From contig NZ_BCRM01000008.1 in NCBI RefSeq assembly GCF_001552595.1, forward strand, positions 214,366 through 278,365: a stretch of 64,000 nucleotides of DNA, read 5' to 3'. Source of the DNA: Rhodococcus erythropolis NBRC 15567. GTDB lineage: Bacteria > Actinomycetota > Actinomycetes > Mycobacteriales > Mycobacteriaceae. Positions 1 to 7,014 of the stretch are shown here, one piece after another. How positions within the stretch are numbered: position 1 is the stretch's first letter; every line of letters begins with the position of its first letter. A program made the position numbers and the translations under genes. The notes below the pieces were generated by a model, which was not told the DNA's origin, ran no database searches, and saw only the letters and a program-made list of their open reading frames with translations.

Positions 1-160
1 AAATCTTGAACCGGGACGAAAGATGTTGAACAGCAATACATTAGAGCGATCAACTCTCGCGCCACTGCCGACTCGGTACAGCTGGCCTATCCTGGAGAAG
101 AAAAAAGCGGCGGGCGAACATCAAAACCGCTTCGGGGACCTACGGAGAGTGAGTTAGTCA

Positions 161-844
161 GTGTCGACTCACGTCATCACCTCTCTCACGCTCGACAGCC
201 TGGATCAGCTTTCTGCCCATGCGCGTCGATGCGTGTTCTGGGAGATGGACCCGGGCGCGCTTCACGACGCCCGAGGATTCTGCGATCAGGAATTCGAGAA
301 GGAAGCCTGGCTGTCGATGGTCATGCTCGAGTGGGGTTCGTGCGGACAGGTCGCCGTCCGCGACGGAAAGCCGCTTGGAAGTGCGTTGTACGCCCCTCCC
401 CGCATGATCCCGCGCGCGCAACTGTTTCCGACCAGCCCGGTCAGCTCGGACGCAGTGCTTCTGACAAGCCTTCGCCTCGAGCCCTCGGGCATAGAGGAAG
501 AACTAGGGCCAAGCCTGCTGGCCGCTGTCGTGACAGATCTGGTTCGACGCGGAGTTCGTGCGCTCGAGGCATTCGGTATCCGTAGCGACGACTTGGGACC
601 TGCTTCCGACGTGGCCAGCGCAACGGCCGCTCTGGAATGTTCACCCGCAGAATGCATGATCAGTGCCGAGTTCCTCGAGGATTACGGTTTCGAGGTCGTG
701 GCACCGCACCATCGCTATCCGCGGCTTCGTCTCGAACTCAATCGAGATCACGAATGGAAAGTCGACGTCGAAGAAGCCCTCGACCGTCTACTGAAGGCCG
801 CAGCTCTCGAAATGGTGGAGATCAGCGAGCTCGCCAGAGTGTGA
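161..844 (+). CDS. GNAT-like acetyltransferase, Rv3916c-type neighbour of parB/cwlM
   Basis: Encodes 227 residues from a GTG start, with a purine-rich GGAGAG about 12 nt upstream. The protein has the mixed alpha/beta pattern of a divergent GNAT acetyltransferase, but I see no clean acetyl-CoA Q/RxxGxG/A loop, so the activity is inferred. Its position, convergent with cwlM (20 bp between the stops) at the end of the cwlM-trx-sigM-murJ block, matches Rv3916c of Mycobacterium tuberculosis. There the gene follows parB, and parB would be expected just left of this window. The stretch 1-160 before it holds no gene I can support; one frame is open from the left edge to a stop at 155-157 but does not resemble the end of ParB. 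Substrate unknown. Confidence 0.75.
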   Translation: MSTHVITSLTLDSLDQLSAHARRCVFWEMDPGALHDARGFCDQEFEKEAWLSMVMLEWGSCGQVAVRDGKPLGSALYAPPRMIPRAQLFPTSPVSSDAVLLTSLRLEPSGIEEELGPSLLAAVVTDLVRRGVRALEAFGIRSDDLGPASDVASATAALECSPAECMISAEFLEDYGFEVVAPHHRYPRLRLELNRDHEWKVDVEEALDRLLKAAALEMVEISELARV

Positions 845-864
845 GCAGGTGCCGACCGCAGGAC

Positions 865-2055
865 CTACGAAATGCGGTCGGCTACCGAAAGTTCTTCAGC
901 GAGAAGCTCGGCGAAGGTGAAGGTGCCGGTCGGCTGATCGTCTTGACCCAGCAGGTACAGCCGCTTGACGGAGATCAAGATGGCTTCGGCAATGGTGTCC
1001 CGCATCCGCGGATTCGTCAGTACCGCAACGTCGGACGCGTTGGACAGGTAGCCGAGATCGATCTGCACTGTCGGCATGTTGGTGAGGCGCAACAACTCCC
1101 ACGTCCGACCGTGAGTTCTGCAGTCCCGCAACGGAGTTCGCGCAACGATCTCGCGCTGAACGAAACCGGTCAACACCTGCCCGATCATCGAGACCGAACC
1201 GTGCGAATTTCCGAAGTGGAAGCTCGCGACGCCGTTTGCCGACGGGCTCGAGTTGCTGTCGCAACGCAGGGAGATCATCAGATCCGCGTCGAACGCATTG
1301 GATGTCAGTGCGCGCTCGGCCTCGGTGGGATCGGCGTTGTGCGGGCGGGAGAGGAAAGTTTCCATCCCGGTTGCAGCCATCCGCCCCTCGAGGCGCATGG
1401 CCAAATCCCAGAGGATGTCAGCTTCGGAGATGCCGTTGACGATGTTGCCCGTCGACGGCCCGCCGAGGCCGGGATCGATGACGATGCGCTTACCGCCAAG
1501 CTGCGGGCCCTTGCGGCGCACCAGTTCCTCTTCGCTGATCGCATGTGGGGAACCACCGGTGACGCGGGTTCCCAGAAGTTCCAGCGAACGGAGTGTCTGC
1601 GGTCCGCAGATACCGTCGGCAGCGATCCCGATTTCACGCTGGAAAGACGAGAGAGATTCGTGGGTTTGCGGACCGAAGAAACCGTCGACCCGCCCGGCGT
1701 AGAAGCCCAGATCTTGCAGTTTTGCCTGCAGCGCTGCGACGTCGTCGCCGTACAGCGGCGCAGACAACTGGTAGATCAACGTACGGGCACCCAGGCGGTA
1801 CGAGGCCTCACGAAGTGACCGATAGGTTGCCGGGCCCACAATGCCGTCGACAAGAAGCCCACGCTGCTGCTGGAAGGCACGAACGGCGCTGTCGAGTTGA
1901 TGATCGAAGATGGCGTCGGGTGCAACCCAGTGGGCACCGTCGGCGCTTTCACGTCGAATGCCGGAAGTTCCGTGATGGAGGTATCCCAGCTTCGTCAATG
2001 TGCCCCGAATCTCGGCGACGGCCGGGCCGTGATCGCCGTGTCGGAGTCTGTGCAT
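865..2055 (-). CDS. cwlM: CwlM, non-catalytic amidase-fold regulator of peptidoglycan synthesis
   Basis: Encodes 396 residues: two peptidoglycan-binding-1 repeats (about 5-85 and 90-165) followed by an Amidase_3 fold (about 190-375). Catalytic members bind zinc through the His of IDPGHGG, a Glu, the His of SIHANA and a late Glu. Here these positions read IDPGLGG, SEAD (Glu kept), SLRCDS and QIDLGYLSN, so three of four ligands are gone. This fits the known role of mycobacterial CwlM, a cytoplasmic protein that activates MurA after phosphorylation by PknB. The C-terminal TGTFTFAELLAEE motif (Thr376-Thr380) resembles the phosphorylated tail. No signal peptide is visible. It lies downstream of trxB-trxA on the same strand, separated from trxA by a strong hairpin. 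Confidence 0.93.
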   Translation of the reverse strand: MHRLRHGDHGPAVAEIRGTLTKLGYLHHGTSGIRRESADGAHWVAPDAIFDHQLDSAVRAFQQQRGLLVDGIVGPATYRSLREASYRLGARTLIYQLSAPLYGDDVAALQAKLQDLGFYAGRVDGFFGPQTHESLSSFQREIGIAADGICGPQTLRSLELLGTRVTGGSPHAISEEELVRRKGPQLGGKRIVIDPGLGGPSTGNIVNGISEADILWDLAMRLEGRMAATGMETFLSRPHNADPTEAERALTSNAFDADLMISLRCDSNSSPSANGVASFHFGNSHGSVSMIGQVLTGFVQREIVARTPLRDCRTHGRTWELLRLTNMPTVQIDLGYLSNASDVAVLTNPRMRDTIAEAILISVKRLYLLGQDDQPTGTFTFAELLAEELSVADRIS

Positions 2056-2086
2056 GCGTGAAAGCCTCTCGGATCGGTTAACGAAT

Positions 2087-2132
2087 TCGATCGATGTGCC
2101 TGGTCGTAGACCCGATCAGGCACATCGATCGA
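2087..2132 (-). terminator. 16-bp perfect hairpin between trxA and cwlM
   Basis: The arm TCGATCGATGTGCCTG (2087-2102) is exactly complementary to 2117-2132, with a 14-nt loop. It falls in the 128-bp gap between the trxA stop and the cwlM start. The minus-strand continuation (AATTCGTT) is only weakly T-rich, so it may be an imperfect intrinsic terminator, an attenuator or an mRNA-processing stem that separates trxBA expression from cwlM. Confidence 0.6.
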
Positions 2133-2183
2133 TTATCTCAGAAATTCTGTGGATTGCGAGAATCCACGATGCTCACCCAGCCG

Positions 2184-2507
2184 TCAGAGAACGTCTGCGA
2201 GGTCCTTGAGCAGCGCGGCCTTGCCCTTGGCGCCGACGATCGTCTTGATCGGCTTGCCGTCCTTGAACAGGATCATCGTCGGGATCGACATGACCTGGAA
2301 ATCGCGCGCGGCCGCGGGGTTGGCATCGATGTCGAGCTTGGCGACGGTCAGCTTCTCGCTGTTCTCGCCGGCGATCTCCTCGAGGACCGGGGCGACCATC
2401 TTGCACGGGCCGCACCAGGTTGCCCAGAAATCGACCAGAACGGGCTTGTCGCTGCCCAGGACGTCCTGCTTGAAGGAATCGTCGGTGATGGTGACGGTAT
2501 TCGACAC
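2184..2507 (-). CDS. trxA: Thioredoxin
   Basis: Encodes 107 residues with the complete thioredoxin fold and the WCGPC active site at residues 31-35, followed by the conserved cis-Pro segment SIPT. It reduces protein disulfides using electrons from the adjacent thioredoxin reductase. I chose the GTG at 2507 because it is preceded by GAGGAG at good spacing and matches the N-terminus of M. tuberculosis TrxC. The open frame extends further upstream, but that part lies inside trxB and is Arg-rich shadow sequence. It follows trxB by 38 nt on the same strand, so the two genes form an operon. Confidence 0.97.
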   Translation of the reverse strand: MSNTVTITDDSFKQDVLGSDKPVLVDFWATWCGPCKMVAPVLEEIAGENSEKLTVAKLDIDANPAAARDFQVMSIPTMILFKDGKPIKTIVGAKGKAALLKDLADVL

Positions 2508-2545
2508 TGTTACTCCTCGAGGGTTGGGTACGACAGCTTGGTGAA

Positions 2546-3553
2546 TCAGGGAGCGCCGACGACGTCGACCGTGTGGCCGGCTGCGTCGAGCGTGTTGGCG
2601 GTGATGTCGCCGCGGTCGGCCAGCCAGCGTTCGGCGTCGATTGCTGCGGAGCATCCGGTGCCGGCAGCGGTGATCGCCTGACGGTACGTGTGATCGACCA
2701 GGTCACCGGCAGCGAAGACGCCGTCGACGGAGGTCGCGGTGGAACCGGGAGCGACGCGCACGTATCCGGCGTCGTCGAGATCGACCTGGCCCTTGACGAG
2801 TTCACTGCGCGGGTCGTGGCCGATGGCGACGAACATGCCGGTGATCTCGAGTGTGGAAGTTTCACCGGTGACGGTGTCGCGCACGACGAGGCCGGTGACG
2901 CTGTTCTCACCGAGCACCTCGACGGGCTCTGCGTTGGTCAGGAAGCGGATCTTCTCGTTGGCCTTGGCGCGCTCGAGCATGATCCGTGAGGCGCGGAACT
3001 CCTCGCGGCGGTGCACCAGGGTGACCGAGCGAGCGAAGCGGGTGAGGAAGGTTGCTTCTTCCATCGCGGAGTCGCCGCCGCCGACCACGACGATGTCCTG
3101 GTCACGGAAGAAGAAGCCGTCGCATGTGGCGCAGGCGCTGACGCCGCGGCCGAGGAGGCGTTCTTCACCGGGAATGCCCAGGTAGCGGGCTGCTGCGCCC
3201 ATGGCGAGGATGATCGCGTGCGCGGCGTAGGTTTCGCCGTTCGCGACGACCGTCTTGATCGGGCCGCTGAGATCGATCTCCTCGACGTCCTCGGTGCGGA
3301 TGTCGGTGTCGAAGCGCAGTGCCTGCTCGCGCATCTGTTCCATCAGATCGGGGCCCATGATTCCTTCGCGGAATCCGGGGAAGTTCTCGACCTCGGTGGT
3401 GGTCATGAGGGCGCCACCGAACTGGGTTCCCTCGAAGAGCAGGGGCTGGAGCTCAGCGCGCGCGGTGTAGACACCAGCGGTGTAGCCGGCCGGTCCGGAA
3501 CCGACAATGATGACGTCATGGACCGCGGGCGTGTTTTCCAGCTGGGTGGTCAT
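2546..3553 (-). CDS. trxB: Thioredoxin reductase (NADPH)
   Basis: Encodes 335 residues, the usual length of low-molecular-weight TrxB. The FAD dinucleotide fold GSGPAG is at about 18-23, the redox-active CATC at 141-144 and the NADPH-binding [10 protein letters not shown] near 158-167. A late GDL/[14 protein letters not shown] segment contacts FAD. It transfers electrons from NADPH to thioredoxin, encoded immediately downstream. A SigH/SigR-type promoter (3607-3636) lies upstream, consistent with known oxidative-stress control of trxBA in actinobacteria. Confidence 0.97.
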   Translation of the reverse strand: MTTQLENTPAVHDVIIVGSGPAGYTAGVYTARAELQPLLFEGTQFGGALMTTTEVENFPGFREGIMGPDLMEQMREQALRFDTDIRTEDVEEIDLSGPIKTVVANGETYAAHAIILAMGAAARYLGIPGEERLLGRGVSACATCDGFFFRDQDIVVVGGGDSAMEEATFLTRFARSVTLVHRREEFRASRIMLERAKANEKIRFLTNAEPVEVLGENSVTGLVVRDTVTGETSTLEITGMFVAIGHDPRSELVKGQVDLDDAGYVRVAPGSTATSVDGVFAAGDLVDHTYRQAITAAGTGCSAAIDAERWLADRGDITANTLDAAGHTVDVVGAP

Positions 3554-3606
3554 GCGAGCCTTCCAATAGTGAGTGCAGACCCTCCGCTTCTTGGAGAGCC
3601 GTACCG

Positions 3607-3636
3607 ATCAACACCAGGATAAGGGGTGTTGTTCCC
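3607..3636 (-). promoter_or_regulatory. Candidate SigH/SigR-type promoter of trxBA
   Basis: On the minus strand GGGAAC (3636-3631) is followed, after exactly 18 nt, by GTTGAT (3612-3607). The actinobacterial SigR/SigH consensus is GGAAT-N18/19-GTT, and this site differs only by C for T. The predicted transcription start is about 45 nt before the trxB ATG. The motif is seen directly; sigma specificity is inferred from the family consensus and the known SigR/SigH control of trxBA. Confidence 0.6.
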
Positions 3637-3684
3637 GCACTCCGCTGGAAAGTGGCTCACAGCCGGCAGCTCACAGCGCGGGAC

Positions 3685-4896
3685 TCACTGGGCGGGGCGC
3701 GGTGCCTCCCGAACCACCAGCGCGTCCCGAACCACACAGCGCGTGCCGGTGTAGATGGTGGGCATGCACTTGTTGCAGTGGATACACAGACCCTCGTCGA
3801 CGCTCTCGGCCTGAAATTTGTTGATCAGTTGTGGGTCCCTGAGCAGTGCGCGCGCCATGGCGACGAACTCGAATCCTTCATCCAGTGCGTGCTCGATGGT
3901 GTCGACGCGGTTGATGCCGCCGAGCAGGATCAGTGGCATCCTCAGCGCCTGTCGGAACTGACGGGCGAAGGGCAGGAAGAAACCCTCCTCGAACGGGTAC
4001 GTCGGAAAGAGTTTGGGACCGTAGAACTTCAGCCCGTACCCGACGAGTTTGGGTTGGGAGGCGACAAACTCAGCCAGTGGGACCTCGCCGCGGAAGAAGT
4101 ACATTCCGTTGAGAAGTGAACTGCCACCGGTCAATTGCATCGCGTCCAGGTGGCCGTCGGCTTCGAGGATCTGGGCGATCGGCAGGCTCTGGTCGAGCCA
4201 CAGACCTTTCGGCACCCCATCGGACATGTTGAATTTCGCGGTGACCGCCACGCTGGATCCAGCGGCCACTCGCACCGCTTCGATGACTCGACGCGGATAC
4301 TCGGCGCGCTTGGCGACGCTGCCACCGTATCGGTCGTGGCGCTTGTTCAGATTGGGGCTCATGAACGAGCTGAGTAGATAGTTGTGACCGAGATGGACCT
4401 CGATGGCGTCGAATCCTGCGTCCACTGCGACGCGGGCGGTCCGTTCGAAGTCGGAGACGACACCGTCGAGTTCGGCGAGTGTCGCGCCTTTGACGAGGCC
4501 CATCGCGGGCGGACTCAGCCGGGTCGACGGCGCCAGGGTCTTCGTCTTGTTGGAAAGCGTGTTGGCAACCAGTCCCGCGTGGCCGATCTGCGCCGCGGCA
4601 AGCGCGCCTTCTGAGTGGACGGCGTCGGTCAGTCTGCGTAGTCCCGGCAGCGCGCGCTCGTCCATGACAAGGGTGTCGCGGTGGACTCGTCCACCTGGTG
4701 AGACCGCGCAGTAGGCGACGGTGGTCATCGCGGCCCCGCCCCGAGCCACTTCGGCGTGGAAGTTGATCAGATCGTCCGAGACCTCTCCCCGGGGCATGAC
4801 GCCCTCGAACGTTGCAGCTTTGACGATGCGGTTGCGCAAGGTCAGAGGGCCGAGACGTGCGGGTTCGAATATCGACGGTGTGGGCGCTGTGGTCAT
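3685..4896 (-). CDS. NADH:flavin oxidoreductase, Old Yellow Enzyme family
   Basis: Encodes 403 residues of TIM-barrel flavin oxidoreductase. Features include the N-terminal LxLRNRIVKAAT segment, QIGHAG, the substrate-binding HLGHNYLLSSFMSPNLNKR segment, DRYGGS, and the C-terminal MARALLRDP. A Cys-containing tail CIHCNKC resembles the cluster-binding Cys motif of 2,4-dienoyl-CoA-reductase-like OYEs, but only three Cys are close together. It probably uses FMN to reduce activated alkenes; the substrate is unknown. I prefer ATG at 4896, six bases after AGGAAG, over the in-frame TTG at 4902. The gene diverges from a TetR regulator. The pair is inserted in a block where trxB and the anti-sigma-M gene are normally adjacent. 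Confidence 0.88.
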   Translation of the reverse strand: MTTAPTPSIFEPARLGPLTLRNRIVKAATFEGVMPRGEVSDDLINFHAEVARGGAAMTTVAYCAVSPGGRVHRDTLVMDERALPGLRRLTDAVHSEGALAAAQIGHAGLVANTLSNKTKTLAPSTRLSPPAMGLVKGATLAELDGVVSDFERTARVAVDAGFDAIEVHLGHNYLLSSFMSPNLNKRHDRYGGSVAKRAEYPRRVIEAVRVAAGSSVAVTAKFNMSDGVPKGLWLDQSLPIAQILEADGHLDAMQLTGGSSLLNGMYFFRGEVPLAEFVASQPKLVGYGLKFYGPKLFPTYPFEEGFFLPFARQFRQALRMPLILLGGINRVDTIEHALDEGFEFVAMARALLRDPQLINKFQAESVDEGLCIHCNKCMPTIYTGTRCVVRDALVVREAPRPAQ

Positions 4897-4940
4897 TTTC
4901 AACTTCCTGCGACGGCCTGATCTTTACGATGCCAGTGGAC

Positions 4941-4952
4941 TCGTAACTACGA
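4941..4952. promoter_or_regulatory. Palindrome in the OYE/TetR intergenic region
   Basis: TCGTA-AC-TACGA is a perfect inverted repeat midway between the divergent OYE and TetR genes. It is a candidate operator for the TetR protein, by position only. Confidence 0.4.
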
Positions 4953-4994
4953 CGATATAGCGCCTACTCCCAATCTGTCCGACAATTCGACACG

Positions 4995-5561
4995 ATGAAC
5001 GCCACAGGATCAGGTCGCCCACGAGACCCACGCATCGACGACACAGTCCTCGAGGTCACCCGAGCGATGCTCCTCGAGGTCGGATGGGAGCAACTCAGCC
5101 TCCGGGCGATCGCGGCACGGGCAGGGGTCAGCCGAGCCTCGATGTCACGACGATGGCCGTCGAAGGCACATCTAGTTCTCGGATCGATCCTGGGTGCAAC
5201 ACCTGACCTGACACCGTTCGAGGGCACCGATCGCGACGGCTGGATCCGATGGGTGGTGGAGGGAAGTGCTCAGCTCTTCTCGCGGCCCGAGGTTCGTGCT
5301 GCGTCGCCGGGACTGCTGGCTGCGCTGCGCGACCATGACGACCTACGCAACGAATTGTGGCGCGGTTTCAGTGGGCCGAGCACGCAACTCTTCCTTCAGA
5401 ATGCCGAAGATCCCGAATCGGCACTGCTCGATGCCAAGGCCGTGCTGGTATTGGCGGCCGGGGCAGCGATGTTTTCGAGTCTGATAGCGGTCGAGGACGA
5501 TACGGATGCATTGCGTGGGAGGATTCTCGAGCTCCTGCTACCCGCGGCAACACCGCGCTGA
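4995..5561 (+). CDS. TetR/AcrR-family regulator
   Basis: Encodes 188 residues. An N-terminal helix-turn-helix at about 15-60 reads LSLRAIAARAGVSRASMSRRWPSK, which is TetR-like although SMSRRW replaces the common TLYRRW. The C-terminal all-helical domain is the ligand-binding and dimerisation part, of the type seen in QacR/TetR_C_11 regulators. It diverges from the Old Yellow Enzyme gene with a palindrome between them, so it probably represses that gene in response to an electrophile or xenobiotic. Its stop is 9 bp from the stop of the anti-sigma gene on the other strand. Confidence 0.88.
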   Translation: MNATGSGRPRDPRIDDTVLEVTRAMLLEVGWEQLSLRAIAARAGVSRASMSRRWPSKAHLVLGSILGATPDLTPFEGTDRDGWIRWVVEGSAQLFSRPEVRAASPGLLAALRDHDDLRNELWRGFSGPSTQLFLQNAEDPESALLDAKAVLVLAAGAAMFSSLIAVEDDTDALRGRILELLLPAATPR

Positions 5562-5570
5562 CCGTCGACG

Positions 5571-6287
5571 TCAGCCGATGTTCTTGACCGACAACGTATT
5601 CGGATTCCCGTCGCTGCAGTTGATCCCAACGGTGAGTGCAGTGATCTGACGCGGCTGCGATCCCGCGAAGAGTAGGACTATCGCCGGTGCACCGTCGATG
5701 CGAACCTCACCCGAGCCGAGCACCGGCCTGCCCTCGTCGATGCCATTGGCGCTCAGGCAGCCGGCAAGCTTGGACGGATCATCCAGCGGTCCAAGGTTTT
5801 TGGATCCGATGAGTGAAAGCAGAGACGCCGAATCCGGATCGTCGACAGCAGATGTCACCGGTATGCTTGGTTGAGCAACAACGCTTTCGGCAGGTTCGGA
5901 ATCTCGGGTTCCGACCACAACGATCACGAAGGCCACCAACACGGCTGCTGCGGCACCGAGCAGCCACGCTTGTGGGCGTCGCCGGAACGGCACGACGGTT
6001 GTCTCTGCTGACAGCTCGTCCTGACCGGACTGTAAATCCAGTGCCGAATTGATTCGCTCGGCAAGCGAATTCGGAATCCGTTCGTGAGAGGCCTCGCGCG
6101 AGTTCAGTGTCGCGAGTGATGCTGTGACGCTGTCGAGAGTAGTGACAAATGCCTGGGCGTCGGCGTCTGCGTGTACCAGCGGCCACAGAGCTGCGCTGGT
6201 TTCGGGATCGAGAACCCCGGCGTGAAGATCCGCCAAGAGGTCCTCCGAAAACGGAGGCGACGGAACGCGAACAGACGGATCTGTCAT
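5571..6287 (-). CDS. Anti-sigma-M factor (RsmA/Rv3912-like)
   Basis: Encodes 238 residues. A cytosolic N-terminus (1-105) is followed by one membrane segment (about 108-127, AWLLGAAAAVLVAFVIVVVG) and an extracytoplasmic C-terminal domain with two Cys. This is the topology of actinobacterial membrane anti-sigma factors. It starts 53 bp after sigM on the same strand with GAGGGAGGG as ribosome-binding site. In M. tuberculosis the protein encoded next to sigM and trxB (Rv3912) is the SigM-specific anti-sigma factor. I see no clear HxxxCxxC zinc motif. It would hold SigM at the membrane until a signal releases it. Confidence 0.82.
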   Translation of the reverse strand: MTDPSVRVPSPPFSEDLLADLHAGVLDPETSAALWPLVHADADAQAFVTTLDSVTASLATLNSREASHERIPNSLAERINSALDLQSGQDELSAETTVVPFRRRPQAWLLGAAAAVLVAFVIVVVGTRDSEPAESVVAQPSIPVTSAVDDPDSASLLSLIGSKNLGPLDDPSKLAGCLSANGIDEGRPVLGSGEVRIDGAPAIVLLFAGSQPRQITALTVGINCSDGNPNTLSVKNIG

Positions 6288-6340
6288 GAACCCTCCCTCG
6301 GCAGTCGGTGTGGACGCTTACAAGATAGGACGCGGCCGGT

Positions 6341-6967
6341 TCACGAATGGTTCCCGCCTTCGCGAAAGTCCTCCAACTGGGCGGCGAGGCGCTTGCGCGC
6401 GCGGGCGCAGCGACTCTTCACGGTCCCTACGGGCACGCCCAACCTCTCGGCGGCCTCGGCCACCGGATACCCCTCGACATCGACGGCGACGACGGCAGCG
6501 CGCTGCTCAGGGGGCAGCGATGCCAGCGCTTGTTCGACGGTCAGGCTCATGTCCACTCCCGCCGCGTAATCGCGGTGATCACGGGGTTCCTCCGCATTCT
6601 CGGAAGACAGAGAGAACGCGGCCCGCGATTTGTTGCGTCGGATCCGGTCAAGGCAGGCATTGACCACGATGGTGTGGAGCCAACTACGCACCGCCGCATC
6701 GCCGCGGAACTTCGCCGCCTTGCGGTGCGCGGAGAGCAGACCCTCCTGGAGTGCGTCTGCCGCGTCCTCGTCCGAGTAACTCGTACGCCGGGCAACGTGC
6801 CACAGATGATCCTGATGCCGGACCAGTAGTTCACGGAACGCGTGTCGATCGCCCGCGACATGAGCGGTCAACAATTCGAAATCCGTCGGCTCGAGATTCT
6901 TGTTCTCGAAACTTCTGGATTCGAAATTTCCGGCTCCGCCCCCGGTGCCCCCCCGATAACTGTGCAC
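6341..6967 (-). CDS. sigM: ECF RNA polymerase sigma factor SigM
   Basis: Encodes 208 residues from a GTG start; the true start may be downstream, since the first 28 residues are Gly-rich and poorly conserved. Sigma-70 region 2 spans about 30-100 (ELLVRHQDHLWHVARR, then DALQEGLLSAHRKAAKFRGD). Region 4 spans about 140-195 (LPPEQRAAVVAVDVEGYPVAEAA, then GTVKSRCARARKRL). It directs RNA polymerase to envelope-stress promoters; mycobacterial SigM recognises GGAAC-N16/18-CGTC. It lies 47 bp after the murJ fusion gene and before its anti-sigma factor, all on the minus strand. Confidence 0.93.
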   Translation of the reverse strand: MHSYRGGTGGGAGNFESRSFENKNLEPTDFELLTAHVAGDRHAFRELLVRHQDHLWHVARRTSYSDEDAADALQEGLLSAHRKAAKFRGDAAVRSWLHTIVVNACLDRIRRNKSRAAFSLSSENAEEPRDHRDYAAGVDMSLTVEQALASLPPEQRAAVVAVDVEGYPVAEAAERLGVPVGTVKSRCARARKRLAAQLEDFREGGNHS

Positions 6968-7014
6968 GGGCGGATATTAGCCCAGTCGGTAGGTTTCAGA
7001 AGGGCCAAGGGCGA

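Noticed and set aside
2..157. Frame open from the left edge to a stop at 155-157, possibly the end of parB
   Set aside because: The translated residues do not resemble a ParB C-terminus, and nothing else identifies it. It is left as unassigned edge sequence.
637..1818. 393-codon plus-strand frame over cwlM
   Set aside because: Arg/Ser-rich composition typical of a frame-shifted shadow, opposite a well-recognised gene.
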